Positions 9,466 to 18,889 of a stretch of 64,000 bases of DNA are shown here, one piece after another. Source of the DNA: Oscillatoriales cyanobacterium (GTDB lineage: Bacteria; Cyanobacteriota; Cyanobacteriia; Cyanobacteriales; Microcoleaceae); the NCBI GenBank assembly GCA_004292955.1, contig RDXX01000029.1:1-64000 (forward strand). Reading direction: 5' to 3'. The translations under genes were made by a program, and so were the position numbers. The notes below the pieces were generated by a model. The model worked only from the letters and a program-made list of their open reading frames with translations. It made no database searches and had not been told where the DNA came from. Position 1 is the stretch's first letter. Each line of letters starts with the position of its first letter.

Positions 9466-9497
9466 CCCGATATTATTTGTTTATCGGCTTTTTTTCT
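9466..9497 (+). terminator. Possible rho-independent terminator after sbcC
   Basis: CCGATA at 9467-9472 pairs with TATCGG at 9482-9487, followed by C and a run of eight T. The stem is short (6 bp, 9-base loop), and it sits about 170 bases after the sbcC stop. Confidence 0.4.
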
Positions 9498-9539
9498 GTA
9501 GGCTTGGTGGAAAAAGCTAAATTACAATAAGATAATAAA

Positions 9540-9660
9540 TTGACACTCCCCCCTAAAGGGCTAGGATTCTTCGTTCACAGGGAGATGCCTTGTAAAAGCA
9601 GTGCCTTTACTTGGTCTTACTCTCCCTCCCGAAGCAGTAACGGTATGCCCTGCCGTCAAA
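9540..9660 (-). ncRNA. Candidate omegaRNA (reRNA) at the right end of the tnpB element
   Basis: TnpB nucleases use a guide RNA that covers the 3' end of tnpB and the transposon right end, with the guide taken from the flanking DNA. The structured right end here (stem CCCTTTAGGG and neighbouring GAATCCTAGCC) sits just beyond the stop codon in the expected place. The scaffold limit at 9660 is arbitrary. The guide would then be the minus-strand bases reading on from 9539 downward. Inference from known TnpB systems. Confidence 0.35.
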
Positions 9661-10736
9661 ATTCGTAAACCTTCATATAAAATATTCTTAGCAGCATTAA
9701 TATCTCTATCATGGTTTTCTCCACATTTAGGACATTGCCAACTACGAACATCCAAACTCAAGCTATCCACGCGACTTAAACACTTATTACAAGTCTTAGA
9801 ACTGGGATAAAACCTATCTACTTCGACATAGGTTTTTCCTGCCCACTGGGCTTTGTACTTCAACATGGTGCAGAATTGTCCCCAACCAGCATCACTAATA
9901 GATTTAGCTAGTTTGTGGTTTTTGACCATGTTTCCAACTGCTAGATTCTCGACTACTATGACTTGGTTTTCGTCAACTAATTTACGACTTAGTTTGTGTA
10001 AAAAATCTTCGCGACACCGAACTATCTTCGCGTGAACTTTGGCAACTTTAACCCTAGCTTTGTTGCGGTTGCCAGACCCTTTAAGCTTATGACTTAATTG
10101 CTTTTGTCTCTTCGCTAATTTCTTTTCATACTTTCGATAGTATTTGGGATTCCCATGTTTGGTTCCATCGGATGTAACAGCATAGTGAGTTAGTCCCACA
10201 TCTATGCCAATGGCTTTTCCTTCTGTTGATTTCTCAGGTAAGTCTTTGCCGTTATCATAGAGGCAGGCCGCCAAGTATTCCCCCGATGGATTAACTGAAA
10301 CCGTAACCGACTTTAGAGTCCCCTCTGGTTGTCGTGATACTTTACAACGAACATCACCAATCTTAGGCAGTTTCAATGTATCATCTTTTAATTCACAACC
10401 TTGAGGAAATCTAATAGACTGTCTATTTTGTTTCTTTTTGAAGTTGGGATATTTAGCCCTACCCTCGAAGAAGTTCAGGAAAGCACTAGAAAGATTTAAA
10501 GCAGCTTGCTGAAGGACTTGTGATGGTGCTTCAGCCAACCACTCATACTCTTTCTTCAGGGAGGGTAGAAGTTTGATTATTTCATTTCTGCTTAACCCCT
10601 TCCCCGTTTGCTTGTAAGTTTCAGACGTTAAGTTGAGGGCATAGTTATAGAACCATCTAGTACATCCAAACGACTTGGCAAGCAAAACTGATTGCTCACT
10701 TGTCGGATAGATTCTGTACTTGAAGGCTTTTAACAT
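9561..10736 (-). CDS. tnpB: TnpB-type RNA-guided DNA endonuclease
   Basis: The protein is 391 residues from the ATG at 10736 (MLKAFKYRIYPT); a TTG at 10748 would add four. It has the N-terminal helical domain typical of TnpB. The RuvC-I motif is IGIDVGLTHYA, RuvC-II is VIVVENLAVGNMVKNHKLAK, and a zinc ribbon CNKC...CPKC is followed by the RuvC-III motif HDRDINAAKNIL. All three acidic active-site positions are present, so the nuclease is probably active. TnpB cuts the transposon donor site under omegaRNA guidance, which helps the element persist. Without a linked TnpA it depends on one elsewhere to move. Confidence 0.9.
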   Translation of the reverse strand: MLKAFKYRIYPTSEQSVLLAKSFGCTRWFYNYALNLTSETYKQTGKGLSRNEIIKLLPSLKKEYEWLAEAPSQVLQQAALNLSSAFLNFFEGRAKYPNFKKKQNRQSIRFPQGCELKDDTLKLPKIGDVRCKVSRQPEGTLKSVTVSVNPSGEYLAACLYDNGKDLPEKSTEGKAIGIDVGLTHYAVTSDGTKHGNPKYYRKYEKKLAKRQKQLSHKLKGSGNRNKARVKVAKVHAKIVRCREDFLHKLSRKLVDENQVIVVENLAVGNMVKNHKLAKSISDAGWGQFCTMLKYKAQWAGKTYVEVDRFYPSSKTCNKCLSRVDSLSLDVRSWQCPKCGENHDRDINAAKNILYEGLRILTAGHTVTASGGRVRPSKGTAFTRHLPVNEES

Positions 10737-10916
10737 TTTGTTTACCAAACCAGTCTTAACTATGGTAACACAGGACAGCCTAAATGCAAATCAGTCTTAA
10801 AAGACGGGTTTTTAGACCCATTTTTTTGATAAAATTTGATAAAATAAGAATGTGTCAAGCTATCGATAAATTTTTATTTTCATGTCCGCTCCCTCGGAGT
10901 GTGTGTATTGCCACCG

Positions 10917-13900
10917 ATGACAACAGACTCTTTCCACCTGTCTCTCCTAGAAAGGGCGATCGCAGCGTCGAGCAACAGCATCCTGATCGCAGATGCTGGC
11001 AGGCTCGACAGACCTATTATATATTGCAATCCTGCTTTTGAGAAACTGACTGGCTACACCCGGGAAGAAGTCATTGGACGCAACTGCCGGTTTTTGCAAG
11101 GCCCGGATACCGATCGCGCCGAATTAGACAGACTCCGCAGCAGTTTGCGATCGGGAACAGAAGTTAAGGTAATTCTCAAGAATTACCGCAAGGATAAAAC
11201 ACCTTTTTGGAACGAATTAACTGTTTCCCCCGTCCTCGATGGCGACGGAAACCTCACTCATTTTATCGGAGTTCAGAACGATATTACCCAAAGAGTCGCA
11301 GCCGAAACAGCCCTGCAAGAAAGCGAAGAAAGATTGCGGGCGATCGCTACTGCGACTCCCATTCCTACGATCATTACGCGCCGCTCAGACAGCACAATTT
11401 TGTACGCAAATTCTGCCCTCGGAGAAACTTTCGGTTTGAGTTCAGACAAGCTGATCGCTAGCAAAAAGATCGACTTTTATGCTAATGCGGGCGATCGCCA
11501 TCAATTGCTAGAATCAGTCAAAAAACACGGCTTTAGCGACAGCGATCAAATCTGCCTCAAGAAAGCAAATGGCAGTTGCTTTTGGGCAAAGATGTCGATG
11601 CGAGCGATTAATTTTAAGGGCGAAGCATCAATTTTATCGTCATTTTATGATATTACCGATCGCGTAGAAGCAGAAACCGCACTCCGCCAAAGCGAAGCGA
11701 GGTTGCAAAAACTAGCCGCCAACGTTCCGGGAATGATTTATCAATTTCAGCTAGCAGCCGACGGCGCTGTGTCATTCCCCTACATCAGTTCTGGCTGTCG
11801 CGAACTCTACGAATTAGAACCAGAGGTGCTGCAAAAGTCAGCTATTCCTGCGATCGAAATGATTCACCCAGAGGATGCACAAAACTTCCACGAAACTCTG
11901 GCCATCTCAGCTAAAACTTTAGATCCTTGGCGGTGGGAAGGCAGATTAGTGTTACCTGGCGATCGCATCAAGTGGGTTAGCGGGGCTTCCAGACCCGAAC
12001 TGAGCGAAAAAGGTGACATTATTTGGGATGGTTTGTTGATCGACATTAGCGATCGCAAACTTGCCGAATCAGCACTGCGACAAAGCGAAGCCCGATTCCA
12101 AAAAATGGCCGGCAACCTGCCGGGAATGATTTATCAATACTTGCAGCATCTCGACGGTACCAATGAATTCATTTATGTCAGTCCCGGCTGTTGGGAACTC
12201 TATGAATTAACTCCAGAAAAAGTTCAAAAAAACTCAAATTTAATGTGGTCGTTGGTGCATTCAGAAGACCTACAACCGATGCAAGAGTCACTCACAATTT
12301 GCGGAAAAAATTTACAACCTTGGAAATATGAAGGGCGGATCGTTACGCGATCGGGAAAACTGAAATGGATTCGCGCCATTGCTCGCCCCGAACTGCAACC
12401 GGGCGGCGAGATACTTTGGGAAGGGGTGACAATCGATATTAGCGATCGCAAGGTAGCAGAAATCGCCCTCAGCGAGTCAAAAGTTGCCCTGGAACAAGCC
12501 AATCAAGAACTAGAAAAGCGCGTCCTAGAACGCACAGAAGCTTTGCAAAAATCCAAAAAAATGCTGTGGTTGGTGATCGACAACATCCCTCAGTTAATCG
12601 CCTGGAAAGATCTAGATTCAGTTTACTTGGGAGGTAACAAAAACTTTGCCACAATCGCAGGTTTAAATCATCCCACTGAAATCACCGGTCTCACGGACTA
12701 CGATATGCCCTGGAAGCCAGAAGAAACACAATTTTTCCGAGATTGCGATTGCCGGATCATGGCAAAAAATACCGCTGAATATCACATTATTGAACCTCAA
12801 ATGCAAGCCGACGGCACCCAGCGCTGGATGGATGCAAATAAAATACCTTTGCATGACAATTACGGCAATGTCGTCGGCATTTTATGTACTTTGGAAGACA
12901 TCACCGATCGGCTTTCACTTGAAGCTAAAGTCCGGGCCAGCGAGGAACTATTTCGCAAAATATTTGAAGATGCACCCATCGGTATCTATTTAGCCAATTT
13001 AGACGATCGCCAGTTGGTGCGAGTCAATAAAACTTACTGCGAAATGCTGGGATATACAGCAGCAGAATTGCTGAGTACAACATTCATAGAAATTGGGCAT
13101 CCCGAAGATCGTCAAAACAATCTCGAAGCTGCTGCCGCTCTCAATCGGGGAGAAATTCCGAGCTATCAAATCGAAATTCGCCATATTTCGGCTACAGGTA
13201 AAACTGTTTGGGTAAATGTGACAGCTACTTTGATCCGAGACGGGGAAGGAAAAGCTATTTACAACTTAGGGATGATTGAAAATATTACTAACCGCAAAAT
13301 TTCCGCAGCAGCACTCCAAGCTTCGGAATCTCAATTGAGAAAACAAGCAACTCAATTGCAAGAAGCCTACGAACAACTCCAACATACTCAAATCCAATTA
13401 ATTCAATCAGAAAAAATGTCTAGCCTCGGGCAGATGGTGGCTGGTATCGCCCATGAAATCAACAATCCTGCAAATTTTATTAACGGCAATATTTCTCACA
13501 CCAACATCTATTTTAACGACTTAATAGAACTTTTGAATCTCTACCAGCACTATTACCCGTCTCCTGCTCAGCAAATTACCGAAACACTGAAGCAAATAGA
13601 GTTTGATTTCCTCAAGGAAGACTTGCCAAAAATGCTAAATTCTATGAAAGTAGGAGTAGAAAGAATTAGTGATATTGTATTGTCGCTGAGGAATTTTGCG
13701 CGATTAGATCAATCAGAAATAAAGTTGGCAGACCTTCACGAAGGAATTGAGAGTACGCTGTTAATTGTGCAGCATCGATTGCACCACGACACTCAAGAAA
13801 AACGAATTGAAATCATTAAAGACTACGGAACTATATCGAAAATTTACTGTTGTGCGGGGCAGTTAAATCAGGTGTTTTTTAATATTATCAGCAATGCAAT

Positions 13901-14237
13901 TGACGCTGTGGAAAACCGCAAACAACCCCGGACGATCGTGATTCGTACTGAAATGAAAAAAGCTGGGTTGAACAATAGTAAAAGCAATGTCGGCGAGTGC
14001 GATCGCGTGGTCATTTGCATCGCCGACAGCGGCCCTGGAATGACCGAAGACGTTAGCAAGCGCCTGTTTGACCCCTTTTTTACCACGAAACCGGTTGGGT
14101 CTGGAACAGGTTTGGGATTGTCCATCAGCCATCAGATTGTGGTAGAAAAACATAAGGGAAGTCTGCGGTGCATCTCAGCGCCCGGACAAGGAGCAGAATT
14201 CTGGATTGAAATTCCGGTTTCAACAGTTGACAGTTGA
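10917..14237 (+). CDS. LOV-domain blue-light sensor histidine kinase with multiple PAS domains
   Basis: The 1106-residue protein starts at the ATG at 10917; a GTG at 10899 would add six residues. The first PAS domain (about 8-125) contains GRNCRFLQG at 54-62. This is the canonical LOV motif whose cysteine (57) forms the flavin adduct under blue light. Five further PAS domains follow, two of them similar to each other (NVPGMIYQF and NLPGMIYQY starts), with a coiled coil in the middle. The kinase core has the H-box MVAGIAHEINNPANF (His about 846), an N-box NQVFFNIISNAIDAV, DSGPGM and a GTGLGLSIS ATP lid. There is no receiver domain or cognate regulator nearby. It should autophosphorylate in response to blue light or to signals at the other PAS domains. 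Confidence 0.9.
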   Translation: MTTDSFHLSLLERAIAASSNSILIADAGRLDRPIIYCNPAFEKLTGYTREEVIGRNCRFLQGPDTDRAELDRLRSSLRSGTEVKVILKNYRKDKTPFWNELTVSPVLDGDGNLTHFIGVQNDITQRVAAETALQESEERLRAIATATPIPTIITRRSDSTILYANSALGETFGLSSDKLIASKKIDFYANAGDRHQLLESVKKHGFSDSDQICLKKANGSCFWAKMSMRAINFKGEASILSSFYDITDRVEAETALRQSEARLQKLAANVPGMIYQFQLAADGAVSFPYISSGCRELYELEPEVLQKSAIPAIEMIHPEDAQNFHETLAISAKTLDPWRWEGRLVLPGDRIKWVSGASRPELSEKGDIIWDGLLIDISDRKLAESALRQSEARFQKMAGNLPGMIYQYLQHLDGTNEFIYVSPGCWELYELTPEKVQKNSNLMWSLVHSEDLQPMQESLTICGKNLQPWKYEGRIVTRSGKLKWIRAIARPELQPGGEILWEGVTIDISDRKVAEIALSESKVALEQANQELEKRVLERTEALQKSKKMLWLVIDNIPQLIAWKDLDSVYLGGNKNFATIAGLNHPTEITGLTDYDMPWKPEETQFFRDCDCRIMAKNTAEYHIIEPQMQADGTQRWMDANKIPLHDNYGNVVGILCTLEDITDRLSLEAKVRASEELFRKIFEDAPIGIYLANLDDRQLVRVNKTYCEMLGYTAAELLSTTFIEIGHPEDRQNNLEAAAALNRGEIPSYQIEIRHISATGKTVWVNVTATLIRDGEGKAIYNLGMIENITNRKISAAALQASESQLRKQATQLQEAYEQLQHTQIQLIQSEKMSSLGQMVAGIAHEINNPANFINGNISHTNIYFNDLIELLNLYQHYYPSPAQQITETLKQIEFDFLKEDLPKMLNSMKVGVERISDIVLSLRNFARLDQSEIKLADLHEGIESTLLIVQHRLHHDTQEKRIEIIKDYGTISKIYCCAGQLNQVFFNIISNAIDAVENRKQPRTIVIRTEMKKAGLNNSKSNVGECDRVVICIADSGPGMTEDVSKRLFDPFFTTKPVGSGTGLGLSISHQIVVEKHKGSLRCISAPGQGAEFWIEIPVSTVDS

Positions 14238-14364
14238 CAATTGACAGTTGACAGTTTGAGAGCGACCTCTACCCTTAAGTCCGAGGATTGGAGTAATGAA
14301 TACTCTGATTTTAATTTCTCCCGCTCCGGCGGGCGGGCTTTCAACCAATTCTTTCTGGTAAACG
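14222..14364 (+). repeat. Dispersed repeat, copy A: heptamer array plus about 100-bp conserved block
   Basis: CAGTTGA-type heptamers at 14222-14256 lead into a block with CTCTACCC, AAGTCCGAGGATTG, ATTTTAATTTCTCCC and GGCTTTCAACCAATTCTTTC. The same arrangement occurs at 26885-27019, again just after a stop codon. The first heptamers overlap the end of the kinase gene and encode its last residues (STVDS). Confidence 0.75.
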
Positions 14365-14517
14365 ATGAAAATTTAGATAAAACGTACGGTCTTCTTTTAA
14401 TCCCCAATTGCCGTCGGTGCTTGAGTTATCAGGGTTTTGAATTAACGGCACTGAGACGCCGAAATTAATCTCATTTGTGCGGTGTGCTCATCTGCTGCCC
14501 TTATTCGCTAGGCAATT

Positions 14518-16386
14518 ATGCTGAAAAAACTACCTTTATCCTGGTCTCGCTACATTCCAGCCGGGTTGACACTTGTTTTGGGTGTCGGATTCTCGGCCCT
14601 GGCATTTGCCTTGGTTTGGGACTGGGAAGACAGGCGCCACGACTACGAAATGCACCGCCGCATCGACGATATTTCGATCGGCATTGAACGCCAACTCAAC
14701 TCAGACTTAGACGCAGTTCTCGCCCTCAGCGACTACATGAAAGCGTTTAGCGTCGTCGAACGTTCTTCTTTTGCTCGGTTTGTCGGCCGTCCCCTATCCG
14801 TTCACCCCAGCCTGCAACTGCTGGCTTGGGCCCCCCGCGTTCCCAATTCCCAGCGCGCCAACTACGAAGCCCAAGCCAGAACCGAAACTGACTCCAGCTT
14901 CCAGATTACAGAGCGCGGCCCCCAGGGAGAACTCCGCAAGGCCGGCCAGCGTTCGGAATATTTCCCAGCTTTTTACGTCGAACCAACGGCGGGAAACGAG
15001 ACAGCATTGGGATTTGACCTCACTTCCCACCCAGAAATTCGCGCTGCGATCGATCGCGCGCGGGATACTGGAGAAATGATTGTCACCAGCTACGACGGTC
15101 TAATTCAGCGCAATTCGCCGGAAGTGGGTCTTTTGGTAATAGTTCCGATTTACGAAAACAGCACTAAACCGACTACCCTGGAATCCCGCCGCCAACTGCT
15201 GCAAGGATTTGTTCTGGGCGTATTTCAAGGCAAAGATATTTTCCAAACCTCTTTAAAAGGACGCAATACCGACTACCTCACCATTTATCTCGCCAGCGAG
15301 CCTCCAGACAAGCCAGAAGCACTGCCGTTGTTACCGCCAACGCCCGACCCCGTTCTGCAAAATCGGGCTGCTGACGGGCAAATTCCGCAATTTGCGGCTT
15401 TGTTCCAATCCTCCACCCAACAAGTGTTCACCGCATCGGCCGCTGCGAAAGTAACTCAAAGGTCAAACTGCCCGATTCTGGACAATCCAGGCCCGCAGTA
15501 TGCGGCTTGCCAAAGGGTGCTGAAAATTAGCGGCAGCCAGTGGTCTTTATACGTGTCTGCAACGCCGGAAATTCGGAAGACTCGCAAGCACTGGCGTTCT
15601 TGGGGAACTCTGAGTATGGGGATGTTGTGGACTCTGCTGCCGGTGACATATATGCTGACAGCGTTGAGTCGCACCGCCCAAATCGAAAAGCTAGCCCGAG
15701 AAAGAATTCTCCAAACCGAACAGTTGCAGGCTGCTTACCAACAGTTGGAAGTGGAACAAGCGAAATCCGAGCAACTGTTGCTGAATGTTTTGCCGGCGGC
15801 GATCGTCCTGCGTTTGAAAGACAATGAACATAATATCGCCGAAAGTTTTGGGGAAGTAACGGTGATGTTTGCCGACATTGTGGGCTTTACAGAGCTTTCG
15901 TCGAGAATTTCAGCGACTGCGGTAGTGTCCGTGCTCAATGATATTTTTTCAGCTTTTGATCATTTAGCCGATCGCCACGGTTTGGAGAAAATTAAGACTA
16001 TTGGTGATGCTTACATGGTTGTCGGCGGTTTACCTACTCCGCGAGAGGATCATGCCGAGGCGGTGGCGAATATGGCGATCGATATGCTACAAGAAATCCG
16101 TTTTCTGAGCTTAAATCATTCCGAACCATTCAGCATTCGGATCGGAATTAGCAGTGGCCCTGTAGTTGCCGGCGTCATCGGCTTAAAAAAGTTTATTTAC
16201 GACCTTTGGGGCGACACAGTAAATATTGCTTCGCGCATGGAATCCCACGGGATTACCGGCTGCATTCAAGTCACCGCCGAAACCTACGAAATATTAAAGG
16301 ATAAATACACTTTTCAGAAGCGAGGGGCGATTCAAGTTAAGGGCAAGGGATACATGGTTACTTATTTGTTGACTGGTCGTAAATAA
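14518..16386 (+). CDS. CHASE-domain class III adenylate cyclase
   Basis: The 622-residue protein makes cAMP from ATP. After an N-terminal membrane segment (about 13-37), a CHASE sensor domain (about 55-240) lies outside the membrane. A second membrane segment near 365-385 and a coiled coil (EQLQAAYQQLEVEQAKSEQ) lead to the catalytic domain (about 440-615). There the metal-binding aspartates are in FADIVGFTEL and TIGDAYMVVGG. The adenine-selecting Lys (EKIKTIGDAY) and Asp (YDLWGDTVNIASR) point to ATP rather than GTP. The Asn/Arg pair of NIASR stabilises the transition state. The layout is that of cyanobacterial CyaA-like cyclases. It follows the LOV kinase on the same strand with about 280 bases between. 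Confidence 0.9.
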   Translation: MLKKLPLSWSRYIPAGLTLVLGVGFSALAFALVWDWEDRRHDYEMHRRIDDISIGIERQLNSDLDAVLALSDYMKAFSVVERSSFARFVGRPLSVHPSLQLLAWAPRVPNSQRANYEAQARTETDSSFQITERGPQGELRKAGQRSEYFPAFYVEPTAGNETALGFDLTSHPEIRAAIDRARDTGEMIVTSYDGLIQRNSPEVGLLVIVPIYENSTKPTTLESRRQLLQGFVLGVFQGKDIFQTSLKGRNTDYLTIYLASEPPDKPEALPLLPPTPDPVLQNRAADGQIPQFAALFQSSTQQVFTASAAAKVTQRSNCPILDNPGPQYAACQRVLKISGSQWSLYVSATPEIRKTRKHWRSWGTLSMGMLWTLLPVTYMLTALSRTAQIEKLARERILQTEQLQAAYQQLEVEQAKSEQLLLNVLPAAIVLRLKDNEHNIAESFGEVTVMFADIVGFTELSSRISATAVVSVLNDIFSAFDHLADRHGLEKIKTIGDAYMVVGGLPTPREDHAEAVANMAIDMLQEIRFLSLNHSEPFSIRIGISSGPVVAGVIGLKKFIYDLWGDTVNIASRMESHGITGCIQVTAETYEILKDKYTFQKRGAIQVKGKGYMVTYLLTGRK

Positions 16387-16550
16387 TAGCAATTTTCCAA
16401 ATTTATTTTGTAGGGTGTGTCGCTATCATTCGTACCCAAAAAAATCTAAAATCGAGCTAGCGACGCACAGGCGAGAATATTTGAAGAAACAACTCGGACG
16501 TTCATTCCACTAAATAATTGTGTTGTAGCAATATTTGTTTGTGCTTGGTA

Positions 16551-16784
16551 TATAGCCTTTTTCAGATAAATGAGGTATGTTGTTGGGCTTGGGCCCTCTT
16601 AGGAATGAGAATTAAATAACTTACAATCTTTATTATTCTTGTGGGATGGGCGTCCCGCCCGTCCTTTCTGGACGGGCGGGACGCCCATCCCACTTTCAAG
16701 AGTGTAAATTATTCAATTTGCGATCCTTAGTTTAGTTGTTATATAAGCTGTCAGTCATACCTCATCTTTTTGAGAAAGGCTATA
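16551..16784. mobile_element. MITE-like element, copy A
   Basis: The left end TATAGCCTTTTTCAGATAAA followed by TGAGGTATG mirrors the right end CATACCTCATC...TGAGAAAGGCTATA. The termini are imperfect inverted repeats of about 28 bp. The interior includes GGGCTTGGGCCCTCTT and carries a second palindrome inserted at 16641-16693. There is no coding capacity. Related copies lie at 17071, 21301, 30390 and 60197. Confidence 0.65.
16641..16693. repeat. Perfect 24-bp palindrome with 5-base loop
   Basis: GTGGGATGGGCGTCCCGCCC plus GTCC is exactly complementary to the other arm across the loop TTTCT. Related palindromes with GGGATGGGC/GCCCATCCC arms occur at 27191-27254 and 42972-43000. The flanks (ATTAAATAACTTACA, 16611-16625) also match the copy at 42952-43025. 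Confidence 0.8.
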
Positions 16785-16948
16785 ATGCCAAGACCCACGC
16801 ATATTCCAATAAGGTTGAGTTAAGATTTTTTTATGATTGCGAGCGAAAAGCCAAGCAATCAAGTGTGTCTATTTTTCACAGAGTTTTCTAAACCGGACTG
16901 TGTTAACTCAAGCTTATTTTTATATATCCAATTTAGTTGAGTAATATC

Positions 16949-17066
16949 AAATCCGGCAGCATCGGAATTATGAGAGTGCGAGCGTCTCGCTCGCGATCTA
17001 TGCCACGAGCGAGACGCTCGCACTGATATCATCCAAATATATTATTCCGATGCAGCCGTAAATGAT
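16949..17066. repeat. Nested inverted repeat
   Basis: The inner arms AGTGCGAGCGTCTCGCTCG (16975-16993) and their exact complement (17006-17024) sit inside outer arms GGCAGCATCGGAAT and ATTCCGATGCAGCC (13 of 14 matching). The structure is typical of a small non-coding mobile palindrome. Confidence 0.7.
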
Positions 17067-17070
17067 ATAA

Positions 17071-17199
17071 TATAGCATTTCGAGCGAAAGATGAGGTATG
17101 AATGAAATGGATTTTTTGATGCGAACTCGCTAAGTATATAATCACTATAAGAGGGCTGAAGCCCAACAACATACCTCACTTATCTGAGAAGGGTTATAT
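17071..17199. mobile_element. MITE-like element, copy B
   Basis: Starts TATAGCATTTCGAGCGAAAG then ATGAGGTATG. Ends with GGGCTGAAGCCCAACAACAT, ACCTCACTTATCTGAGAAGG and GTTATAT. It shares its termini with copy A and its right part with copy C. It has no coding capacity. Confidence 0.65.
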
Positions 17200-17269
17200 C
17201 GACGTTCATTCTGTTATTTTAGATGAATTAATGTCTCATTTTCCCTACGCCCGATCGCACAAATCCTCC

Positions 17270-18799
17270 TTACTGCATCCGATCGATCGTCCGATACTGC
17301 ACCGCCTCCCCCACATGATTAGTTTTCAAGCTGTCATCCCCCGACAAATCCGCAATAGTTCTCGCCACCTTCAAAATGCGATCGCTAGCCCGCGCCGAAA
17401 GCCCCAATTTCCGAATCGCCATCTCCAACAAATTCCGCGAAGCATCATCCAACTGACACCATTGGTTAATGTGGCTGCTTAGCATCTGCGCGTTACACCG
17501 CAAGCCAGCTTCCGACTGAAAACGGCGAGTCGCCATCTCTCGCGCCCGCTGCACCCTCACCCGCACCGGTTCCGACTCCTCCCCCGTCGCCTGTCTGGTA
17601 ATTTCCTCAGGTTTCAAACGATTAACCGCCACTTGCAAATCGATCCGATCCATCAAAGGCCCCGAAAGTTTTGCCCAATATTGCTCCCTCTTTTGTGGCG
17701 AACAAGTACATTGTTGAATCGAATCGCCGTAATAACCGCAAGCGCAAGGATTTGTACTAGCAACTAATGTAAATTGTGCCGGAAACATCACCGATTGTCT
17801 GGTTCTAGAAATCGTCACATAACCGTCTTCTAAAGGCTGTCGCAAAAACTCCAAAACATCTCTTTTAAACTCAGTTAATTCATCGAGAAAAAGTATGCCG
17901 CGATGTGCTAAGGAAATTTCACCCGGACGCGGAAAACTGCCCCCGCCAACTAGAGAAGGCCCGGATGCTGAATGGTGAGGACTGCGAAAAGGTCGATCGC
18001 TCACCAGCATACCCTTATCCTTCAACAAACCAGCCACCGAATGAATTTGAGTCACATCCAAAGCTTCATCAAAAGTCAGCGGTGGCAAAATACCCGGCAA
18101 ACGTCTCGCCAGCATCGTCTTGCCGCTTCCTGGCGGCCCCACAAAAATCAAATTGTGTCCACCGGCAGCCGCAATTTCCAAAGCCCGCCGCGCGTGAATT
18201 TGCCCCTTTACGTCTTTTAAATCTAGACCCTGAAACCTAGTTTTTCCTAACTCTTCTCTACCGTTTACTTGTATCGGTGAATAAACTTGAGGATTGTTCA
18301 AAAAATCAGTAACTGCAAATATATTTTCAAAACCGTAAACAGATATTCCTTTTACTAAAGCCGCTTCCTTTGCATTGGCTGCTGGTACAATTAACCCCGA
18401 AATACCCATTTTGGCAGCAGCAGCGGCGATCGGCAAAACCCCCGCCACAGGCCGCAAACTCCCGTCCAAAGAGAGTTCCCCCAAAAACAAATAATCTCCC
18501 AACAGCTCGGCGCTGACCTGTTCGGATGCTGCTAAAATGCCAATGGCGATCGGCAAATCAAAACTCGGGCCTTCCTTACGCAAATCCGCCGGAGTCAAAT
18601 TAATCACAATACTCCGCATCGGAAAACCATATCCCGAATTTTTGAGCGTAGCCTTAACCCTTTCTTTAGCCTCTTGCACCGCCGAATCCGGCAACCCCAC
18701 AACCACAATTTTCGGCAGTCCCCCCGATACATCAGCCTCCACACCCACCTTTACCGCGTCAATTCCTACGATAGATGCACTCCAAACCCTCGCAAGCAT
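17270..18799 (-). CDS. yifB: YifB/ComM-family Mg-chelatase-like AAA+ ATPase
   Basis: The 509-residue protein has an N-terminal ribosomal-S5-like/Lon-protease-like domain (about 1-160), a Walker A GPPGSGKTMLARRLPGILPP near 222, and a Walker B GILFLDELTEF near 305. It ends with the Mg-chelatase C-terminal helical domain. CACGYYGD and CTCSPQK cysteines follow the family pattern. ComM in other bacteria is a helicase that promotes branch migration during natural transformation; a similar role here is inferred. The start MLARVWSASIVGIDA matches the family. No operon partner is evident. Confidence 0.9.
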   Translation of the reverse strand: MLARVWSASIVGIDAVKVGVEADVSGGLPKIVVVGLPDSAVQEAKERVKATLKNSGYGFPMRSIVINLTPADLRKEGPSFDLPIAIGILAASEQVSAELLGDYLFLGELSLDGSLRPVAGVLPIAAAAAKMGISGLIVPAANAKEAALVKGISVYGFENIFAVTDFLNNPQVYSPIQVNGREELGKTRFQGLDLKDVKGQIHARRALEIAAAGGHNLIFVGPPGSGKTMLARRLPGILPPLTFDEALDVTQIHSVAGLLKDKGMLVSDRPFRSPHHSASGPSLVGGGSFPRPGEISLAHRGILFLDELTEFKRDVLEFLRQPLEDGYVTISRTRQSVMFPAQFTLVASTNPCACGYYGDSIQQCTCSPQKREQYWAKLSGPLMDRIDLQVAVNRLKPEEITRQATGEESEPVRVRVQRAREMATRRFQSEAGLRCNAQMLSSHINQWCQLDDASRNLLEMAIRKLGLSARASDRILKVARTIADLSGDDSLKTNHVGEAVQYRTIDRMQ

Positions 18800-18889
18800 T
18801 ATTTTTTATCCTCAATTTGCCTGTCTTCGATCCATCATCTATTATGATTAACAATGACTAATGAATATCAGAAGAGGCAAGAAAAACTT

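Larger units (their letters stand above)
9540..10857 (-). mobile_element. Solitary tnpB element of the IS200/IS605 or IS607 type (no tnpA)
   Basis: The element carries an intact TnpB gene on the minus strand and no TnpA. On that strand the 3' end reads GAATCCTAGCCCTTTAGGGG and then GGGAGTGTCAA, a hairpin-bearing right end of the type seen downstream of many cyanobacterial tnpB genes. At the left end, CTTGACACATT is found near 10845-10857, and a hairpin (GGGTTTTTAGACCC, 10804-10817 on the plus strand) lies inside it. Both boundaries are inferred. The element separates sbcC from the LOV histidine kinase. Confidence 0.6.
16387..17269. other. Repeat-filled intergenic region of about 880 bases
   Basis: No gene is visible. 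Almost the whole stretch is made of mobile or palindromic repeats, listed separately: MITE-like copies at 16551-16784 and 17071-17199, a 24-bp perfect palindrome at 16641-16693, and a nested palindrome at 16949-17066. It separates the cyclase gene from the convergent yifB gene. Confidence 0.7.
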
